DNA of 64,000 bases from Cyanidium caldarium (taxonomy: Eukaryota > Rhodophyta > Bangiophyceae > Cyanidiales > Cyanidiaceae), in NCBI GenBank assembly GCA_026184775.1, contig JANCYW010000005.1:186001-250000 (forward strand), given 5' to 3'. This document shows positions 47,024 through 57,612 of the stretch, one piece after another. A program made the position numbers and the translations under genes. Below the pieces are notes generated by a model. The model worked only from the letters and a program-made list of their open reading frames with translations, made no database searches and had not been told where the DNA came from. Position 1 is the stretch's first letter. Every line of letters begins with the position of its first letter.

Positions 47024-49823
47024 CTACGATGTCATTGTGTCGCTGGTGGTGGTGGTGGTGGTCGCCAAGTGGTGCACCAGCTCCGGCCACTGCCTCTGAA
47101 TCGGTATCTGGTCGGCGGCAGGCACCCACAGCAGAAACTCGCGCAGCAGAAACAGCGGCTGTTGGCGCCAGGTCTGTAACAGCGTGCGCCGCTGGTATAT
47201 GTGATGCTGGCGTAACGCCGACAGCAGCAACAGCACCGCGCGGTGGTTGGCGAACCAGCCGCCGCCCACCGTCTGCTCATTCCCATCATTGAATAACAGC
47301 GCGGCTGGTGGGGGCGATAGACGGTCGCGCACTGCCGTCGGTGGAAACGCCGGCACTGCCTCGCCCAGCAGCAGCGCATGGGCGAATAAGCGCGTGCACA
47401 GAGCGCGATGATCCAGCACCCCGTCGCCGTCCACCGCCCGGGTGAACGGTGGGAGCGGCACGCGCGATAGCGGCAACATCCAGCGGCCGTGCGGGTACGC
47501 CGCGCGCACATACGCCAACACCTGATCGGTGCGGGCATCATATCGCGGCGCTGGAGTGGGCAGCGGTGCGCCCAGTCGACACGCCGGCGACGCCGCGGCC
47601 GCCGTGGCGATCCAACGCGGGTCGATGCAGGTGGCGCCTTGCAAGTATATTCTCGGTGGTCGCGATGCCCTATCATATGCTGAATCCGCCGTCGAGTCGT
47701 TATTCGCACCCCGGCTGGTGTCGTAAAACAACCCGGTGTACACCAGATACGCGGCAACGTCGCTGGCGGGATCCACCCCCGAGCGGTCGCGCAGGTAGGC
47801 CACACAAGGTAGGGACGCGACCGTGCCGCGCTCCCTGCCGCTGGCGACCTGGTCGCCATCATCATCCGCATGATGCTCGTCCGGAGCAGGCAACGAGCTG
47901 CATTCGTAGCGGTGCGCTCGGCGACCGCCGGTTTTCCTGCCGGTCGACGCCTGCGCACTCCACCGACGCGCCACCCGGTCCACAAACGCCACCAGCAACG
48001 CTTGCCGGAGCAGCCGTTCCTGCGCGGCGGTGGGTGCCGGTGGCATTGCCGCCGCCGGCTTGTGATCTGCCTCCTCGTCATCACTCGCATCCTCTGCCGT
48101 CCCGATGCCGCGGTCCTCGGTGCTCCACACGGCCATCAGGCGTTCCAGTTGACGCACCGCCTGCAGCCATTCCCGCACCACCCGCACTTCCAAGCGATGC
48201 TTTGCGCAGAACGCTGCGAGTGAGGCGTGGGGATCGGTCGCGGCGGCGGATGACGACGACGGCGTCTGGCGCCCGGCATACTCGGCAGCACACAGCGCCC
48301 GCATCGTCCCGAGCGGTTCGCTGTGCGGATGCGCCAACGCCGACGACAACACCGACGTCGGCGGTGGGGCGGTGAGGGCGGCTCGATCGTCCACCATCAA
48401 CAACGGCCGCTGCTCGGTCGTCGACAGTGCTGCCGCCAGCCGGATGGCGTACGGCAAACAGCTCGCGTCGGTGTCCTGCACCCACAGCAGCATCCGGGCG
48501 AGGCGCGGTGCCACCGGCAAGCGCGCCATCTGCTGCCCGGTGGGGGTGAGCGCGTTGGCCGCCGCCGCCGCCGCCGCCGCCGCCGCCTCACCCTCTGCCT
48601 CATCCGATGTCCACGCTCGAATCGCCCCCAGCGCTTGCAACGTCTGCTGCGCTCGCTGCAGCGCTTCAGGCGGCGGCGCGCTGACCCACGGGAACGCCGC
48701 CGGCTGCTGCACGCCCAGCGCCGCCAGCCGCAACACCACCGCATCCAGCGGCATGCGTTGCACCTCCGGCGCCGACTGCGCAGCGAACTGGTGCGTGAAC
48801 ACCGCCGCCGAATACAAACGATAGCAGTGTCCGGGGCCGGTGCGCCCGGCGCGCCCGGCGCGCTGCTCGGCCGACGCTTGCGAAGTCCACTGCACCCGAT
48901 GCACGGCGATGGCGGCGTCGTTGTCATGGTCGTCGCCGCCGCTCCAGTACACTTGACGCACTCGACCCGAATCCACCACATACCGAATGCCTGGCAGCGT
49001 CAGCGATGTCTCCGCGACGTTGGTGGCGACTACGCAGAGGCGACGATGACCGGAGGCGCCGACTTGAGGGTGCTTCTCCCGGAACAAGAACGCGTAACGG
49101 TGCCACGGCAGCAGTGCCGCATACAGCGGCAACGTCTGCAGCGACTGGTCAAAATGCGTGAGCGATGCCTCGTCCAACAACTGGCAGGCGTGTTGTATCT
49201 CGCGGCGGCCCGGCAAGAACACCAGGATATCGCCCGGTGGCAGCCGCTGGTGGATCTGACAACACTTGCGTACCGCTTCGCGCACGTAATCGACCGGAGT
49301 GTGCCGGGCGAAATGCACAGTGACCGGATGCTGCCGTGCGGACACCCGCAGCACCGGCACCGAAGGTTGTGCGGCCCGGATGGCAGGTCCATTTCGCGGC
49401 TGCTCATCCGCCTCGGCGTCTGACGCAGCGCTGCCGCCGCCGCCGCCGCAATCTATCCCGGCGGCGGCCTCCACCAGGAACGGCAGACGAGCGAGCGCCT
49501 CCACATCGGCGGTGGCCGACATCACCATTACCTTCAGCGGTGGCAGGTGCGGATATTGACGGCGCACCGGCTCCGAGCGCCGCAACCGCACGGTGCGCGA
49601 CAGGATGCCCAGCAGCAGATCCATATGAACGCTGCGCTCGTGCGCCTCGTCCAGCACCACGCAGCGGATGTGGCGCAACAGAATGTCCGACTCGAGGTAC
49701 CGCAGCAGGACGCCGTCGGTGACGAAGCGGATTCGTTCAGGCTCGGTGTGGGCGTCTGTGGCGGGCACCGCTCGGCCGTCGGCCGCGATACGCCGCGCCT
49801 CGTGGCGGACCTGATACCCGACG

Positions 49824-49855
<32 letters not shown>

Positions 49856-50908
49856 TGTGGCGTCTGGCACCACCGCCCCATCGGCACGCTCCGCATCGGT
49901 CGGCGCTCCGAATCCCAATTCAGCGGCGACACGATGCGCACACCAAACCGCGGCCAGGCGGCGCGGCTGCACCACCGCGATGAGACCGGCGGTCTCTTCG
50001 GGCGTCCGCGTATGCGCGTATCCGGCCTCGTACAGAAACTGCGGCACTTGGGTGGTCTTGCCGGAGCCGGTCTCGCCGACGATGAACACCACGTCGTGCG
50101 ACGACACCGCCTCCATGATCTCCTGCTCCATGCCGCACACCGGCAGTGCCATGCGCGCTGCCTGCATCGCCGCGGATCGCCGCGGCACCGGCACCGGGAA
50201 GCGGGGAGGGTTTGGAGGCGGAGGGATGGCGGCGGCAGGTGCGAGCGCCGGTGCCGCCGGTGCGATATCTGTTGCCAGCTTGAATGTGGTTGCGACGACG
50301 GATTCAGACGACGGCGACGATAATTTGCGCCCCACGTTGACCGTCTCGGTAGCGTCGGTGGGCGTGGATGGCAGTGTTTGCGTCGGATCGGTGTGCTCTC
50401 TCGTCGATGCAGCTGACGACGACGACGAAGACGAAGAAGCACCCTCCTCCGGTCCGCCGGATCGGACAGCTTGTCGTCGCGCTTCGTAAGCCGCGCGCGG
50501 TGCCTGCCGTTGGCGCTCGCGCACGCGCACTCGTATGTGGGGCGCTGGTGGGTTGGCAGCCTCGCACCGCCGCTGCTCTCCGTTCGGAGCCACACTAGGC
50601 CCGCTCGGTATACTGTGTACCCTTCCCGTCTTCGAATCGATCCATTCGCCCTCCTCCATTCCCAACCGCTGCCGCTTCCGCCGTCGTCCCCGCTGCGCAG
50701 CGGCATCCGGTGGCGACCGTCCCAGGTGCCAACTCGGCCACAACAGCCGCGACACCTCCGGCCGCAGACTGCTCTCCGCCAACTGTTGCAGCAGTCGCGC
50801 CCGCTCGGCGTGTCGAGCCTGCCGGGCGCTCTCCTTTTCGACATCGCGGCGCGCTCGTTGCGCTACCTTGGAGAGTGATTCCTTCTCCTTGCGCTTTTTG
50901 TGCTTCAT
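47024..50908 (-). CDS. DHX37: DEAH-box RNA helicase DHX37/Dhr1, ribosome biogenesis
   Basis: A 1294-residue helicase. It starts MKHKKRKEKESLSKVAQRAR, a very basic nucleolar-type N-terminus with coiled-coil features. The core has Walker A GETGSGKTTQVPQFLYEAGY (about 278), DEAH in VVLDEAHERSVHMDLLLG (about 416), MVMSATADVE, then the diagnostic LRVSARQHPVTVHFARHTPVDY and motif VI QRAGRAGRTGPG (about 681). The segment RKCCQIHQRLPPGDILVFLPG matches Dhr1 closely. Dhr1 releases U3 snoRNA from the pre-40S ribosome. Poly-Ser, poly-Ala and His/Thr-rich runs come from GAC, GCC and GGT repeats. The open frame runs 33 codons further to a TTG; the ATG at 50906-50908 is the start used. The C-terminal Thr-rich tail is encoded by a GGT run near 47042. 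Confidence 0.92.
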
Positions 50909-51174
50909 GAAGCAGGGATCGCAAGTGCGCCTCTGCGAACCGTCGGGGCGGGTGTCTATCGACGCGGTCCGTCGACCGGCCTTCCGTTCAGGGGGGACGA
51001 CTTTCAATCAACATCGATGCGCGATTTCCCCTTTGGATTGATTCCTCCCACCGACGATTCTGGCGCTCTCACCCATCGGAGACGTCGTGCGGGGTGGGCT
51101 GACGTTCACGCCCCCCGCACGACAGTCGGTCTCCCGCTTCTCCGTCCAATGCGCTCCAACTAACACCCCCGTCT
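50909..51174. other. Divergent spacer between DHX37 and the ApaG-domain gene
   Basis: About 265 bp with no gene. It probably carries both promoters; no motif is assignable. Confidence 0.4.
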
Positions 51175-52089
51175 ATGCAGCCGAGTGAGTTGCGCGTGCT
51201 GTACCGGGCGCTGTGGCGGGCGCTGAGCGATTACGAGCGGGAGATGCGGCGAGTGACTGCCTCGAGCGTGTCGTGGCTGGTGCGGGTGCGCGAGTGGGAA
51301 CTGTTGCAGCGGGCGCTGCCGGAGCTGCCGTCGGTAGCGTGGGGCGGCAAGGCGTGGCATCAGTTCGACAACGGGCGACAGGCGCTGCAGTATGCCTTTC
51401 GCGGCGGCGATAGTGCGGCGCAGCGGTGGCCGCAGGAGCGACGGGTGGAGCTGGGGTTCGCCGCGCTGCGACATTTCAATGAGCGCGTGGGCGCCCTGTC
51501 GCGCCTGGTCTACCAGCCGCACTCGTCGACCGTGACTGAAGGTGTACAGGTGGAGGTGTATTCGACGTTTGTTGGGCGTGAGGAGGGCGGCGGGCGGTGG
51601 CGCCGGCCAGCGGACGACGGCCGCGGCGCCTACCTCTTCGCCTACATGGTGCGGCTGCAGAATCTCGGCACCGAGCCGGTCACGCTGCTACGGCGTCACT
51701 GGGACATCGCCGACCTGTACGGCGCGCAAGAGACGGTGCAGGGTCCGGGTGTGGTCGGCCATACGCCCACCCTCGACGCCGGTGACGTGTACGAGTACCA
51801 GAGCGGATGTCCGTTGGCGGCGCCGCTGGGCGTCATGCGTGGCTCGTATCACATGATGCGCACTCGCAGCGCCCAGGAATTCGAGGCCGAGATCAAACCC
51901 TTCGGTCTGATGGTGCCGCTGACGGAGAAGGCAGCCGACAGCGGCGGGCGCCAGCGCGCCAACGTCGATCGATATCCGTGGGAGGAGGACGGAGACGGTG
52001 CGACGCCGAGCGAAGAAGCATCGCGAGGCAATACCGACAGCGATGAGGACGGTGCCAAACGACCGCCGACATCCGGCCCGGAATTGTAA
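51175..52089 (+). CDS. ApaG-domain protein with an LYR-like N-terminal domain
   Basis: A 304-residue protein. Residues 1-110 are helical and open with SELRVLYRALWRALSDYE, a good LYR motif as in Complex1_LYR proteins, with a matching downstream Phe in ALQYAFRGG. Residues about 115-250 are an ApaG/DUF525 domain: VEVYSTFVGRE, YLFAYMVRLQNLGTEPVTLLRRHWDIAD, VVGHTPTLDAGDVYEYQSG, and GVMRGSYHMM. ApaG domains are found in bacteria, in animal POLDIP2 and in plant F-box proteins, where they bind partners. LYR proteins act in mitochondria with the acyl carrier protein and iron-sulphur assembly. Whether the N-terminus is a true LYR domain is an inference from the motif. A Ser/Glu-rich acidic tail ends the protein. 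Confidence 0.85.
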   Translation: MQPSELRVLYRALWRALSDYEREMRRVTASSVSWLVRVREWELLQRALPELPSVAWGGKAWHQFDNGRQALQYAFRGGDSAAQRWPQERRVELGFAALRHFNERVGALSRLVYQPHSSTVTEGVQVEVYSTFVGREEGGGRWRRPADDGRGAYLFAYMVRLQNLGTEPVTLLRRHWDIADLYGAQETVQGPGVVGHTPTLDAGDVYEYQSGCPLAAPLGVMRGSYHMMRTRSAQEFEAEIKPFGLMVPLTEKAADSGGRQRANVDRYPWEEDGDGATPSEEASRGNTDSDEDGAKRPPTSGPEL

Positions 52090-52162
52090 AGCCAGGGAGA
52101 CGAGATTGCTGTGGAGAGGATCGCACGAGAGCGCCGTCTGCCGTGCACCTGGAGTGGTGCCA

Positions 52163-53617
52163 CTAAAACGCCCACTCGGAATCCGGTGAGCGGGTGCGGT
52201 GTGCCGTGGTGGTCAGCGGCGCAAAGGCGGCCGATGGCGGCGGGGTGCTCTCCACGTAATCGGCCTCGGAAGCGGTGTCTTCGTCGGCATGTTCTGGGTA
52301 GAGCGCCCGGCGCGTGGGATCGGGAGTGCGTCGCGGCGAGGGCGTCGAGGGCACGCTGGCGCCGCCATGACGGATGTCGGTTGCGGCTGCTGCCAGCGAC
52401 TCGGTGCTGGTTGCGGTGGTCATGCTATGCGCGGGCGATACAGGAGCGGCCGCCGCTTTCCTAACGCTGCCGCGCAATCCGTTCGAGGCCGCGGCCGCAT
52501 CAGCCGCCCGGGGCATCGCCTCCGACGCCAGCGTCTCGGTGGGCGAGCGCGTGGCCAGCACAAACTCGGCCTCGATGGCCGTTTCGGCCGAAACGATGCC
52601 CGCACTGGTCGGCGCCGCCGACAAGCGCAGTTGCACGCACAACGGATAGCCGGCGGCGCCGAAGCGCAGCGTCGCCGGCACGTCCATGCGATCGGCAAAC
52701 TCCATGGCGGTCGCAAACGGGCGCAACGCAAAGGTGATCGCGCCCGCAGGCGACGAGGCACCCGTTGTGTCGGGTGTTGTGCAGGGCCCTTCATAGGCGT
52801 CCAGGTCGCGCCCATCCACATGCACCTCGGTGCGCAACAGCAACAACGAGCCGGTTTCGGACTCTGCAGCCGCACCCTCCACAAAACTGGCCAGTTGCAA
52901 CGCATGCGGCAAAGCACGCAACGTCACCTGCCCCACGCGTCGATGCACATTGGCCAGCGCGCTGCAGAACACCCGCCCCGACGCCCGAACACAGCTGTGC
53001 CACCGGCTGGCGTCCAACGACAGCTCCGGACAGGTGGGCAGCTCCTCGCAGAACAATCGATACCGCCGGCGCAAGTGTCGCGCATCCTCAAACGACGCCG
53101 GCGCCCGCATGCCTCGCTCGCCATACGCCCCCGCCAGCACCGTCTCCACCACAACGCTGCTGCGGCGCTCGTCCAACCGGATCTCCATCTGCTCCACCGA
53201 GGCCGCCGTCGTTACGGTAACCGAACCACCACCATCACCGGCCCAACTCGATCCCGCACCCCCGGCCGCGCTCTTCACGATCGGCCACAGCAGCCGCGGC
53301 GATACCCGAACCGCCACCCAATCCGCCCCCGTCGACAGCGCCGCATCGAACCGACTGCCGCCCTCCGCCACAATATACCCACTCGGAAACGCCCAGCGCG
53401 CATAGGCAGTGCGCGCCGCATTCGTGGCCGTCACCCAAAACACGTCCCGCCACCACACCAACGCCAGACCGCTGGCGTCGTTCGCCGCCCCGCTCGACTG
53501 CCCCGAGCCGAACGGACTGCGCAACGCACACAACATGCACCGCGACACCGCCCGCACCTGCGCCGGCGCCGCCAACCGCACCCGAAATGGAGTGGTGGCG
53601 TCATCGCCCCGGGTCAT
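52163..53617 (-). CDS. RAD9: RAD9, 9-1-1 checkpoint clamp subunit
   Basis: A 484-residue protein. The first 330 residues form the PCNA-like clamp half, with ALRSPFGSG near the start, VRASGRVFCSALANVHRRV, and in the second half GAITFALRPFATAMEFADRM followed by ATLRFGAAGYPLCVQLRLS; these are the RAD9 signature segments. About 150 residues of disordered Ser/Thr/Pro/Ala sequence follow and end RTRSPDSEWAF, the place where the phosphorylated tail of RAD9 binds TopBP1/Dpb11 in other organisms. RAD9 with HUS1 and RAD1 is loaded at DNA damage and activates ATR. The start is the ATG at 53615-53617. The ApaG-domain gene ends 73 bp away. Confidence 0.88.
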   Translation of the reverse strand: MTRGDDATTPFRVRLAAPAQVRAVSRCMLCALRSPFGSGQSSGAANDASGLALVWWRDVFWVTATNAARTAYARWAFPSGYIVAEGGSRFDAALSTGADWVAVRVSPRLLWPIVKSAAGGAGSSWAGDGGGSVTVTTAASVEQMEIRLDERRSSVVVETVLAGAYGERGMRAPASFEDARHLRRRYRLFCEELPTCPELSLDASRWHSCVRASGRVFCSALANVHRRVGQVTLRALPHALQLASFVEGAAAESETGSLLLLRTEVHVDGRDLDAYEGPCTTPDTTGASSPAGAITFALRPFATAMEFADRMDVPATLRFGAAGYPLCVQLRLSAAPTSAGIVSAETAIEAEFVLATRSPTETLASEAMPRAADAAAASNGLRGSVRKAAAAPVSPAHSMTTATSTESLAAAATDIRHGGASVPSTPSPRRTPDPTRRALYPEHADEDTASEADYVESTPPPSAAFAPLTTTAHRTRSPDSEWAF

Positions 53618-53853
53618 AGCCTCATCAAAGGGCCGTTGCGGCCGTCACGACCACCGGCCGTCCTCCTGCAGCCGCTGCCCCACGCCGCCGTGTCTCCCCG
53701 CGAGACGTTCTCGCGCCATCCCATCGCGCGCGCATCGCGCTTCCCTTTCGCGGCGCATTTCGGCGGCCGCCGGACGCGACGACGACGACGACGCACCGGT
53801 GGGGGCTCGTCGTGCGGTCGGGCACGCGATAGGCCCGTCGATCGCTGTGAGCC

Positions 53854-55938
53854 ATGGGGAAGAAAAAGGGACAGAGAGCGACAAAGCAGGTGATCAGTTT
53901 GACAGAGCTAGCGGGTGGCGAGTTGTTGGGCGGTGGTACGGTGGGTGTGGCGGCATGGGATCCGGAGTTGGCGGCGCTGCCGACGGCGCCCATGGCGCAG
54001 GGCGGCGGAGGAGGCGGAGGTGGTGGTTCGGGAGGTATGGGCGGGGGTGTGTCGCAGCGGTCGCCGTGGTTTGAGCGGGGTGATGAGCGCGGTCGGCATT
54101 ATGCGGGTGCGGTGGGGGCGACGGGGGTGCGGTCGGCGTTCGGGGAGGCGCCGCGCGACTGGGCGGACGACGAGCCCGAGCCCGAGCTGGACTGGGGTGC
54201 GGCGCGCCAACGCAGTGCGCCGCTGCCGCCGCCGTCTTCTTCTTCTTCTTCTTCGGTTCGTCCGGATATGGGTCCATGGGGCGGTCGTGGAGAGCGGCGA
54301 CCGGATACGGGAGTGCGGCGGGACGGTGCCGAGGTGGAAGAGGCGGCGGAGGTAGATTTTGGGCGGCGCGGAGTGTTGCCGCCGTCGACTGCGTCGAGAC
54401 CGCCCGGCGGCACTGGTGCGGGTGCAGAAATACGCCGCGGCGGTGACGTGCGGGAGCCGACGGCGGATATGGATTTCGGACGGCGCGGATTGCCGCCGCC
54501 ATCGGTCACCGAAGGGCGTTCGGGTGGGCGCGGCAGTATGGCGGCCGCAGTGACGGCGGAGGAGGTGGATTTCGGGCAGCGGGGACGGTTACCGCCGTTG
54601 GCAGTCGAGCGCCCGTCGAGTGACGTTGTGAAGGGAGCGGATAGGGGCAGCGTGGGGATGAAAGGCGGTGGGGATGTGGAGGTGGATTTCGGACGCCGCG
54701 GCCTGTTGCCACCGTCGACCGCCGCGAAAGGGGATGCGCGAGGCGGTGCGTGGTCGCGACCTGCAGCGGGCAACGAGGCGGGTGAGGTGGATTTCGGACG
54801 CCGCGGCCTGTTGCCACCGTCGACCGCCGCGAAAGGGGATGCGCGAGGCGGTGCGTGGTCGCGACCTGCAGCGGGCAACGAGGCGGGTGAGGTGGATTTC
54901 GGACGCCGCGGCCTGTTGCCACCGTCGACCGCCGCGAAAGGGGATGAGCGAGGCGGTGCGTGGTCGCGACCTGCAGCGGGCAACGAGGCGGGTGAGGCGG
55001 ATTTCGGACGCCGCGGCCTGTTGCCACCGTCGACCGCCGCGAAAGGGGATGCGCGAGGCGGTGCGTGGTCGCGACCTGCAGCGGGCAACGAGGCGGGTGA
55101 GGCGGATTTCGGACGCCGCGGCCTGTTGCCACCGTCGACCGCCGCGAAAGGGGATGCGCGAGGCGGTGCGTGGTCGCGACCTGCAGCGGGCAACGAGGCG
55201 GGTGAGGCGGATTTCGGACGCCGCGGCCTGTTGCCACCGTCGACCGCCGCGAAAGGGGATGCGCGAGGCGGTGCGTGGTCGCGACCTGCAGCGGGCAACG
55301 AGGCGGGTGAGGCGGATTTCGGACGCCGCGGCCTGTTGCCACCGTCCGCGTCCAACGGGCGAACCGATCGTACCGATATGCCGTCTCGACGAGATGGACG
55401 CGGCGAGATGGCGTCCGTGCGCGACGGCGAGGTGGATTTCACACGTCGCGGCCTGGCACCCAGTGCTCGCCGTGACGCGCCGCATCGGGTGCCGGGCGGT
55501 CATCACGAGTCTGCAGCGGCGGCAGCGGCGGCGGCGGAGGTGAACTTCTCGCGTCGCGGCGTGCCACCGCCATCGCTGGTGGACAGGCACAGCGGCGGCG
55601 GCAGGCGCGAATCCAAGTTGGCTGGACGCGCGGAGCAGGAGATCGATTTCTCGCGCCGCGGCGTCTCGCCGCCGTCGACCCGAACGGTTGTCCGCAGCGG
55701 TGCTCGTCGCGCAGGGCCGCCCCACAACTCGCCCTCCGAGTCGCCCGCTGAGGGGACCGAGGCGAATGCGCACAACGCGCGTGTGACCGAGTTGCCGCCG
55801 CTGCCTTCGTCTTCTCCGGAACGACAACAACAACAACAACAACAACAACAACCGCCACCCACGACACCTCAACGCGGTCACCCTGCCGCCGCTTCCTGCA
55901 CGGCCGAGCAGCCTCCGGCCGATACCACCACCGCCTAG
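53854..55938 (+). CDS. Repeat protein with 13 DFxRRG motifs, possibly eIF4B-like
   Basis: A 694-residue protein. The N-terminus MGKKKGQRATKQVISLTELAGG resembles eIF4B (KKKNKKGKTISLTDFL) and an EAPRDWADDEPEPELDW segment follows. No RRM is seen. From about 165 on it is a disordered array of a short motif, DFGRRGLLPPS or variants, 13 times. The central six and a half repeats have a 35-residue unit with nearly identical DNA (105 bp); three looser copies precede and three follow. Fungal and plant eIF4B also have Arg/Asp repeats that bind RNA, so an eIF4B-like translation factor is the best guess, but nothing in the repeat proves it. Poly-Gly, poly-Ser and a C-terminal poly-Gln run are coded by short repeats. 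It is divergent from RAD9. Confidence 0.8.
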   Translation: MGKKKGQRATKQVISLTELAGGELLGGGTVGVAAWDPELAALPTAPMAQGGGGGGGGGSGGMGGGVSQRSPWFERGDERGRHYAGAVGATGVRSAFGEAPRDWADDEPEPELDWGAARQRSAPLPPPSSSSSSSVRPDMGPWGGRGERRPDTGVRRDGAEVEEAAEVDFGRRGVLPPSTASRPPGGTGAGAEIRRGGDVREPTADMDFGRRGLPPPSVTEGRSGGRGSMAAAVTAEEVDFGQRGRLPPLAVERPSSDVVKGADRGSVGMKGGGDVEVDFGRRGLLPPSTAAKGDARGGAWSRPAAGNEAGEVDFGRRGLLPPSTAAKGDARGGAWSRPAAGNEAGEVDFGRRGLLPPSTAAKGDERGGAWSRPAAGNEAGEADFGRRGLLPPSTAAKGDARGGAWSRPAAGNEAGEADFGRRGLLPPSTAAKGDARGGAWSRPAAGNEAGEADFGRRGLLPPSTAAKGDARGGAWSRPAAGNEAGEADFGRRGLLPPSASNGRTDRTDMPSRRDGRGEMASVRDGEVDFTRRGLAPSARRDAPHRVPGGHHESAAAAAAAAEVNFSRRGVPPPSLVDRHSGGGRRESKLAGRAEQEIDFSRRGVSPPSTRTVVRSGARRAGPPHNSPSESPAEGTEANAHNARVTELPPLPSSSPERQQQQQQQQQPPPTTPQRGHPAAASCTAEQPPADTTTA
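54679..55347 (+). repeat. In-frame tandem repeat, 105-bp unit, about 6.4 copies
   Basis: Copies start at 54679, 54784, 54889, 54994, 55099, 55204 and 55309. The unit encodes 35 residues, EVDFGRRGLLPPSTAAKG followed by DARGGAWSRPAAGNEAG. Copies differ at one or two positions only (GTG/GCG in the second codon; one GAG for GCG). Because 105 is divisible by three, the opposite strand and other frames are also open. Confidence 0.97.
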
Positions 55939-56016
55939 ACACCGTCGACGTAGACATGTAAAGGGGAAATGCGTCCCTCAAGCCACTCATCCGCACATAC
56001 CACGGTCTTCTCCTGT

Positions 56017-57578
56017 TTAGGAATGCGCTTGCTGAGACGTGCGCCATGCCGCCGGCTTGTCCGGCGTCTTCGCCGCCTCCACCTCCTCCTCTTCATCGCC
56101 ACCCTCCGACGCTTTCGACAGCCGCTCCAGCTGTTGTTCGATGAACCGCAACGCCCCGGTGCGCGCATCCACCTGCGCCACCCGCACCGCCACCGAGTCA
56201 CCGACGTGCGTGCGCGCCCATCCGTCCGCGGTGGCGAACGCGGAGCGATGCAGGAGGCCCTGTTGTCGCGGCGCGCTCGCGTGTGTGCGCACCTCCACCA
56301 CCGCACCGTGTTCCAGCACTTGCAGCACGCGCCCCCGGAGACGATCGCCCGGCTGGGGCGGTCGCATCGCCCGCTCCACCAGCCGCTGCGCCTCCATACA
56401 AGCGGGGCGGTTCGGCGCCCACACGTGCACCACATCCTCGTCGTCGACCTGCACGCGGCAGCCGGTGCGTGCCTCGATAGAGCGCACGCACTGCCCGCCC
56501 ACGCCTAGCACTCGGGCTCGCGCCGCCGACGGCATGGCCAGGCGGGCGATGCAGGGCGCTTGCGGTGGCGGCTGCAGTCGCGCCCGCCCCTCCGGCAGCG
56601 CCGGCCGCAGCACCTCCTCCACGTGCACGGCGTGCACCGCGGCGGCGCGCTCCAGCGCCCGCTCCACCTCGGCCAACTTCAGACCGCTGCGTTTCACGTC
56701 CAAATGCCACGCGGTGATGCCTGCGGCGGTGCCGGCCACCTTGAAATCGAACTCGCCCAGGAAATCCTCCAGCCCGATCAAGTCGGTCAACAGCAATAAT
56801 GACGACGACGATGCAGAGGAAGAGGACGCATCGTCCGCCAACCGCACGCCACCGATGCTGACGCCGCTGGCCGGCCCCGACAACTGCACTCCGGCGTCCA
56901 TCAGCGCCAACGAGCCGGCCGCCACCGCCGCCATCGACGTCGAGCCGGCCGATGCCAGCACCTCCGCGTTCACCCGCACCGCCTGCGGCATGTCCGGCGG
57001 GATGAGCGCCCGCAGCGCCCGCTCCGCCAGCGCGCCGTGGCCCACTTCGCGACGACGACTGCGTCCGGCCCACTCGCCGCCCGCCGCCACCTCGCCGACG
57101 CAGTAGGCCGGAAAATCGTAGTGCACGTAGAACGACTTGCTCTCGTCGCCGCCGCCGTATGCATCCAGCGGTTTGGCGAGCGCCGGCAGGCCCAGCGTGG
57201 CCACCGCCAGCACCTGCGTCTCGCCGCGGGTGCACACCGCCGAGCCGTGGCATCCGCCCAGCGGCAGCACCGCCACGCGTGCCTCCAGCGGCCGCGCCTC
57301 GTCCACCCGCCGCCCGTCCACCCGCCGTCGTTCGGTGTGCAGCAGGTCGCGCCAGGCACGCCGCGACACCTCCAGCAGCGCCAAAGACGTCTCGGTCACG
57401 CCCGCCTCCGGGTGCTGTCGTCGCAGGTGTTGCATGGCGACGGCGGTCTGCTGCGCAATGGCCGCGCCGCGTTGCGTCTTGGACTGCGCCGCACCGCGTG
57501 CGTACACTTCGCGCAGTGCAGCAAAACTGTGTTCGGCGGCGGCGGCCACCAGCGCCGGACGCGGTTGTGCCAGGAACA

Positions 57579-57612
<34 letters not shown>

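Noticed and set aside
54679-55347. Possible CRISPR-like array
   Set aside because: Copies are directly adjacent with no spacers, in frame within a protein gene of a eukaryote.
54099-55442. Long minus-strand open frames (up to about 447 residues) over the 105-bp repeat
   Set aside because: The unit is divisible by three and has no stop in several frames, so repeats keep all of them open. The translated sequences are Pro/Arg-rich with no domain; the plus-strand frame has the eIF4B-like start and conserved motif.
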